64,000 nucleotides of DNA from Branchiostoma lanceolatum (taxonomy: Eukaryota; Chordata; Leptocardii; Amphioxiformes; Branchiostomatidae), in contig NC_089739.1 in the NCBI RefSeq assembly GCF_035083965.1, forward strand, positions 4,780,198 to 4,844,197, in the 5' to 3' direction. A program made the translations under genes and the position numbers. Positions 59,701 through 64,000 of the stretch are shown piece after piece; position 1 is the stretch's first letter, and each line of letters starts with the position of its first letter. A model generated the notes under the pieces. That model was not told the DNA's origin and did no database searches. It was given only the letters and a program-made list of their open reading frames with translations.

Positions 59701-61308
59701 CTAGTAGAAGAAATTGAACCGAAAAAAAATTGCATTTGCTTTCATAAGTATGTTAGCATAACCTCATCTTTGAACCTCAATGTATTCAAACTCATATTTA
59801 AACTCACTAAGAATAGCAGATGGATGGCAATTATTTGGAAATTTGAAATTTTTTAAAGAAAATGTACCATGCAAATACCACAGTAACTAACCTGACATGA
59901 ATCCTCCATTCGTGGAAAAGGTCAATGAGATGACGTAACTCCAGGTACAGGAAGGGAACGAGGCTGACAACAGGGTCCTTATCCTGCACATTCGGCCGCA
60001 GCACATTCGCTTCGACAAAATGCTGATCCAGCAGATTTTTCACATCCTTCGTTTCGACCATAATCCTGTGCAGTTCTCCTTGAAGGTTGTGGTCCGTGTG
60101 ACGCTCTATGCAGAAATATCTCTCCAGGTATTTGTAGAGGTGCTCGAGTAGGGAGCGGTAGAATCTTCTCAGCCATTTGATCTCGTTTCTGAATCGCAAG
60201 ATGGATTCCAGTCCGTCCCCGTGTTTCAGGATGCCCTTGCCGTACTCGTACCACTCGTGCAGCTGTTTGATGGACGTGACGGTTTCAAGGCGCACCTGCT
60301 CTCGTGCCCGGCGTTCTCTGATCCGACTCAGGGCATCTGAGGTAGAAAAGGTTGTGAACAAGGAGGTTCATGGTTCTAACTGCGCATGCTCAGCAAAATG
60401 CATTGCGGATGCTATGGCAAATGTGAAGGCCATACTTACAAATAGTGCTTGTCTCAACCATGCTTACTGCATGTCTAGACTCCGTCCAAGCAATGTCCAG
60501 ATGCGTTTTGTTTATATCTCAGTGGCCTTCAGCTTTGACATATAGCCCATAATGCATTTCGCTGCGCATGCGCAGTTAGAACCGGCTTAAGCCTACTTGT
60601 TCAGGAAACGTAAATTAGCTACTAAAATGATATATAACAAGGATATCAAGCATATCAAAGCAAATAAATATATATAGTTCATATGGGAAAAGTAATCTGA
60701 AACCTGATAGGGCCAGAAGGAGGCCTTCGTTGGCTTGTTTTTCACGCTGGACCAGCATGCACCGCGCGGCGTGCTCCTGGGCCTGCATCAGGTCGTCTCT
60801 CAGGTCACGTGACGCAGACGCCATTTTTTCATCAGAGGTCTGGAAGTGTAAATCAACGTGTACAGTTATAAAAACATTATCATTTCACTGGTTATTTGAC
60901 TAGTATGGGGGGGGGGTCGCATAAAGCGATATGACAACAAAAACAAGCGATATCTTAGATTCACACTTTCAACCGGTTATGTATACTAAGGAGGTTTTAT
61001 ATAAGACATTCTTGGTAAACACAACCCTTTTTCAAATTGCTAAAATGTTTTTTTCAGCTTCGTTTACTGTTAAGTTTTAGGTGAAGGACTATTTGCATTC
61101 CAGGTCAATTTGCGTCCAGATATTGTAGCATACATGTGGCGTTCCATGACTATTCTCTTTGCTACGTTGTACATATGTACTTCTTGGACCGCTACTAGTA
61201 CAGTGCACTGAAAGAGGCCGGCGTTCAATGATAACAGTGTATACTTACAATTTTCTCCATCTTACTGTCACTGCGACTGTGCTTCTCAGACTTCCCGACT
61301 CCCTTCAT
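56793..61308 (-). CDS. Coiled-coil/caspase-like fusion, catalytic residues lost
   Basis: Eight exons on the minus strand: 61249-61308 (ATG), 60704-60839, 59892-60336, 59504-59700, 58843-59402, 58294-58464, 57593-57745 and 56793-57287 (stop TAA). They give 738 residues. It is a paralogue of the neighbour, with the same order: short Ser-rich start, ALSRIRERRAREQ helix, helical block, long coiled coil (about 215-440) and caspase-like region (about 467-738). The p20 part keeps GRAIIINND and VFEQLGFAVTLEENITAS. The His motif reads LSPGHD: Pro550 where His is expected, with His552 two residues on. The Cys motif reads LFLLMDTPSG, Thr593 replacing Cys. A long acidic linker (DDDFYSRF..., NEDDKDGG) precedes the p10-like part. 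It probably lacks protease activity. An alternative start is the Met at position 17. Confidence 0.86.
60372..60583. mobile_element. MITE-like element with ~60-bp terminal inverted repeats
   Basis: GGTTCTAACTGCGCATGCTC and CAAAATGCATTGCGG on the left pair with the complements of GCGCATGCGCAGTTAGAACC and CATAATGCATTTCG on the right. GAAGGCCA / TGGCCTTC pairs further in. It lies in the intron just upstream of exon 59892-60336. Confidence 0.85.
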
Positions 61309-64000
61309 CGGAAAGGTTTATCTCCTAAAGTCTCGCGGGATAAAGTCCTCTGCAAAAGAATACATTAAGTATTACTTGTACATTCTATAGATAACACAAT
61401 GGAAGATATAAAAACCTGACGTTCCGCTGCAGTATCATAGAAAGCCGCTTGGGGACCCATTATTGAATTTGGTCGACCTTTGCTTTCCCGATCCCTACCC
61501 ACCGACCAAATATGATAAGGATCCATGGCCATCCACAGCTTCCCGAGTTACTAAAACTGTCGACAGATATAGATAGAGACACAAACACACAAAAACTGGT
61601 ACCGGAAACATAATCTTCTTGGCAAAGGTAATAAATGATAATGTTTACATTACAGATCCACCAGCATTGAAAAGGGAAATGACATAAACGTTACGTTGTT
61701 ACCAAACTAAATAATTAACGGTTAGCGTGACAATGTGAGCCTTGCGACTTTTGTGTTGTTCAAGGGTATTTTCTGCTTATACCTAACAGTGATCATTTCC
61801 AAACCCTGGGGGCCTTTGTGTGGTAATGGTGGCTACCGATCCAAAATATTTACATCAACCCCCCGGGGACGATCGTGTTCCACTAGGGGGCGATGCACTC
61901 GGTCAAATACCTAAGAAACAATACAACACATCTGACGATGGTTCAACAAGATGATGGAGTGTTACTACATTGTTGCTATGGTAGCGTGAACAAAATATTT
62001 ACCATTCCTACATAACAAACCCCAAAACTCCTTACACTTGAAAATTTATTGACAGTGTACTAAAGGCATTGGGATATTTCTTTACGTCTTCTGTAAACAT
62101 TTCCATCGGAAAAATTTATGCCGTCAGCTGCCCTTGTAATTTTGCCACAAAACGGCAACCACTATTTAGACCTACCCATATCCATATAGAGTAGACGTAC
62201 AAAGTCAACCTTTTTTTTGTATGAACAGAGTAACAATCCTGTTCAATCGAAATTACGGCATACACGGGCAACACGACATGGGGCAAAATTCAAAAGAAAA
62301 CCTACCTTCGGTTAAACATCGGCCACAAACAACAAGATACACGATGTACAGATCGAAGTAAAGTCTGAAAGAGTAAGTAGTTCCCCGATATGTTGTTTAC
62401 ATCAAAGACACTATGAAACGTCATTTCCGACCACTAGAAAACACCACAGGGCCATCCAAAACCAGCTACGTAAACAGACGCTGAGACGACGCCAGCCCTT
62501 CTCTGCTTTTAAGACAGTTACAAGTGGCGCAACGAGTACAAACTCACCCTTCTCTTCTTTGGTTAATGGAAGACATAATCCGGTTGTAGACAGCGGTATA
62601 AAATATTGGAACTGAACCAATACTCGAGTATAGCCAACCAGTCTAAAGTGTCTTTGGTTTAAACAAATACGATTCTCACCAACAAATGTACCAGCCCTCC
62701 CCCGTACTGTTGTATGGTTGTTGAAGTATACTGTGAAGTACCAATAAGCGAAAAATTACCAATACTAGCCGATATAAGTGCTATATAATGGGTTTTAGCA
62801 AAGTGTTAAGTAGCAATACCAGAGTGCTATTTCTAGCTCTCCAAACCAGTAGTAACAGTTTTCACCATTGATGCTATGCTGCCCCTCTTTTGGAAGTCGG
62901 CAGAGCGAGCGCTTTAGAACTATTGATTATTTCACCTTCAGTGGTACTTGAAGCCATTCTTCAATCAGTCTTTTAGCATGGCGATAGCGAAAGAGTGAAG
63001 GTATGTTGAGGAAGAGAAAGTTGTTTTGCTTGAAACAGTGTGGCCACTGTTTGTTTAACAACAGTAACATATACAGCATAGAAACAGGTGGTTCGAATTA
63101 ACGCAAGCCGCTAGTACCAGTATAATTATTTCTCTTCTTTGTTAGGTTGAGGTTCTATGAATGACTTTCTGCGGATATGAGATTGTAACGCTAGTTTTGG
63201 TCCGACATAAGTTACAAACAGCAACATATACGGCATACACAGGTGGTTCTAATTAACGCAAGCGGATAGTAACGGTATAATTATCCCTTTCCTTTGTTAG
63301 GTTGAGGGTACATGAATGGCTTTCTGCGGATATAAGATTGTAACGCTAGTTTGTTTCTGACAAAAGTTGTTCAGTTACGACGTGATCTAGTTAGGCGTGA
63401 TTAGCAAAGGCTTAGTTAAAGGGCAAATGTCATGTTTCAAGGACAAGGACTATGACACGGGTGGTCCAAACAACATAATAACATAGCAACAACAACAACA
63501 ACAACAAAAGCACTTGAATATTATAAAGAAAACATAAGATGAAATACATCAAAGTAAAACCGATGTTCTAGCAACTTACTATACTATTTTCATTAAAAGA
63601 ATATCTATATCTTTTTTCACTACTTTGATTTTGTGGAAAAGTAAGGAAATTTGGGCTCGCTACAAAAGGTTTAAAACATCCTTAGGCTTACAGGTTTATG
63701 ATAGATGTATATTCATATAATGCAAGTTTGATTTTAATACAAATACGTTTCAAGAATCTCTATCTTGGGAGCTTAAGGTTAAGCTTGGATTAGTCAGAAG
63801 ATGTTAGATAAACTGACTCGTGACAATTCGTGTCATGCAACAAGATTCATAGCCTCTTATAACAGATGACACGAAATACCTTGAAAGCTTTCAACACGCG
63901 TTTCTTCCGTGTGCTTCGTAATCCCACGAATCCTTCAGGGTACCTAGAAGAATTCCCCACACATTTTTTTGTCTGTTCGTATCTTTCAACCAAGAAGCCC
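61309..64000. other. 5' flank of the second caspase-like gene and unassigned end
   Basis: The first coding exon begins after an acceptor at 61350-61352 (TTTTGCAG on the minus strand), so there is an upstream untranslated exon. A minus-strand donor near 62304 (CCGAAG/GTAGGT) is a candidate for its end. A tandem duplication of about 150 bp occupies 63057-63360. The remaining sequence shows no gene. Confidence 0.5.
63057..63360 (+). repeat. Tandem duplication, period about 157 bp
   Basis: AACAGTAACATATACAGCAT at 63059 recurs as AACAGCAACATATACGGCAT at 63216. Each copy continues through AGGTGGTTC.AATTAACGCAAG, GTATAATTAT, CTTTGTTAGGTTGAGG and ATTGTAACGCTAGTTT. Confidence 0.9.

Overview
The window looks like nuclear DNA of a cephalochordate (amphioxus, Branchiostoma-like). 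This is inferred from gene content and structure, not from a database match. Genes have many short exons with GT-AG introns. One gene encodes an unmistakable animal proteasome subunit (ADRM1/Rpn13). The others belong to families that are expanded in amphioxus: C-type lectins, SEA/LDLa/trypsin mosaic proteins and caspase homologues. Introns and intergenic DNA are full of SINEs, LINE tails, inverted-repeat (MITE-like) elements and simple repeats. All exon coordinates below were read by hand, and codon phase closes across every junction listed.

Layout. 149-4277 (+): last eight coding exons of ADRM1, with the 5' part outside the window. 4278-6648: ADRM1 3' flank, a 23-bp minisatellite and a MITE. 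6649-10860 (-): complete six-exon type II membrane C-type lectin. 11440-46183 (+): a row of five type II membrane proteins. They are (a) SEA + 5 LDLa + trypsin, 748 aa; (b) 4 LDLa + trypsin, 563 aa; (c) 2 LDLa only, 267 aa; (d) SEA + mucin-like tail only, 315 aa; (e) little more than a cytoplasmic tail and membrane anchor. 47016-52818 (-) and 56793-61308 (-): two tandem genes encoding a long coiled-coil region fused to a caspase-like domain, 761 and 738 aa. 61309-64000: flank with a tandem duplication.

How the genes may work together. The two trypsin genes keep the His-Asp-Ser triad, an Arg-Ile activation site and a trypsin-type S1 Asp, so they should be cell-surface, zymogen-activated proteases. 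The downstream protease-less relatives carry the same kind of anchor, and the SEA pair share an intron at the same place in the SEA fold. They look like ectodomain-swapped or reduced relatives and could act as non-catalytic partners or decoys (inference). The caspase-like pair is the most unusual part. One copy keeps the catalytic His and Cys but lacks recognisable S1 arginines. Its neighbour has lost the Cys and shifted or lost the His. This resembles an enzyme/pseudo-enzyme pair with a shared coiled-coil interaction region instead of the usual CARD or DED prodomain.

Mobile DNA. tRNA-headed and 5S-rRNA-headed SINEs carry a related 3' domain. One LINE family left three similarly oriented 3' tails. 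A palindromic element with CACTG ends occurs twice, once with a perfect 3-bp target duplication.
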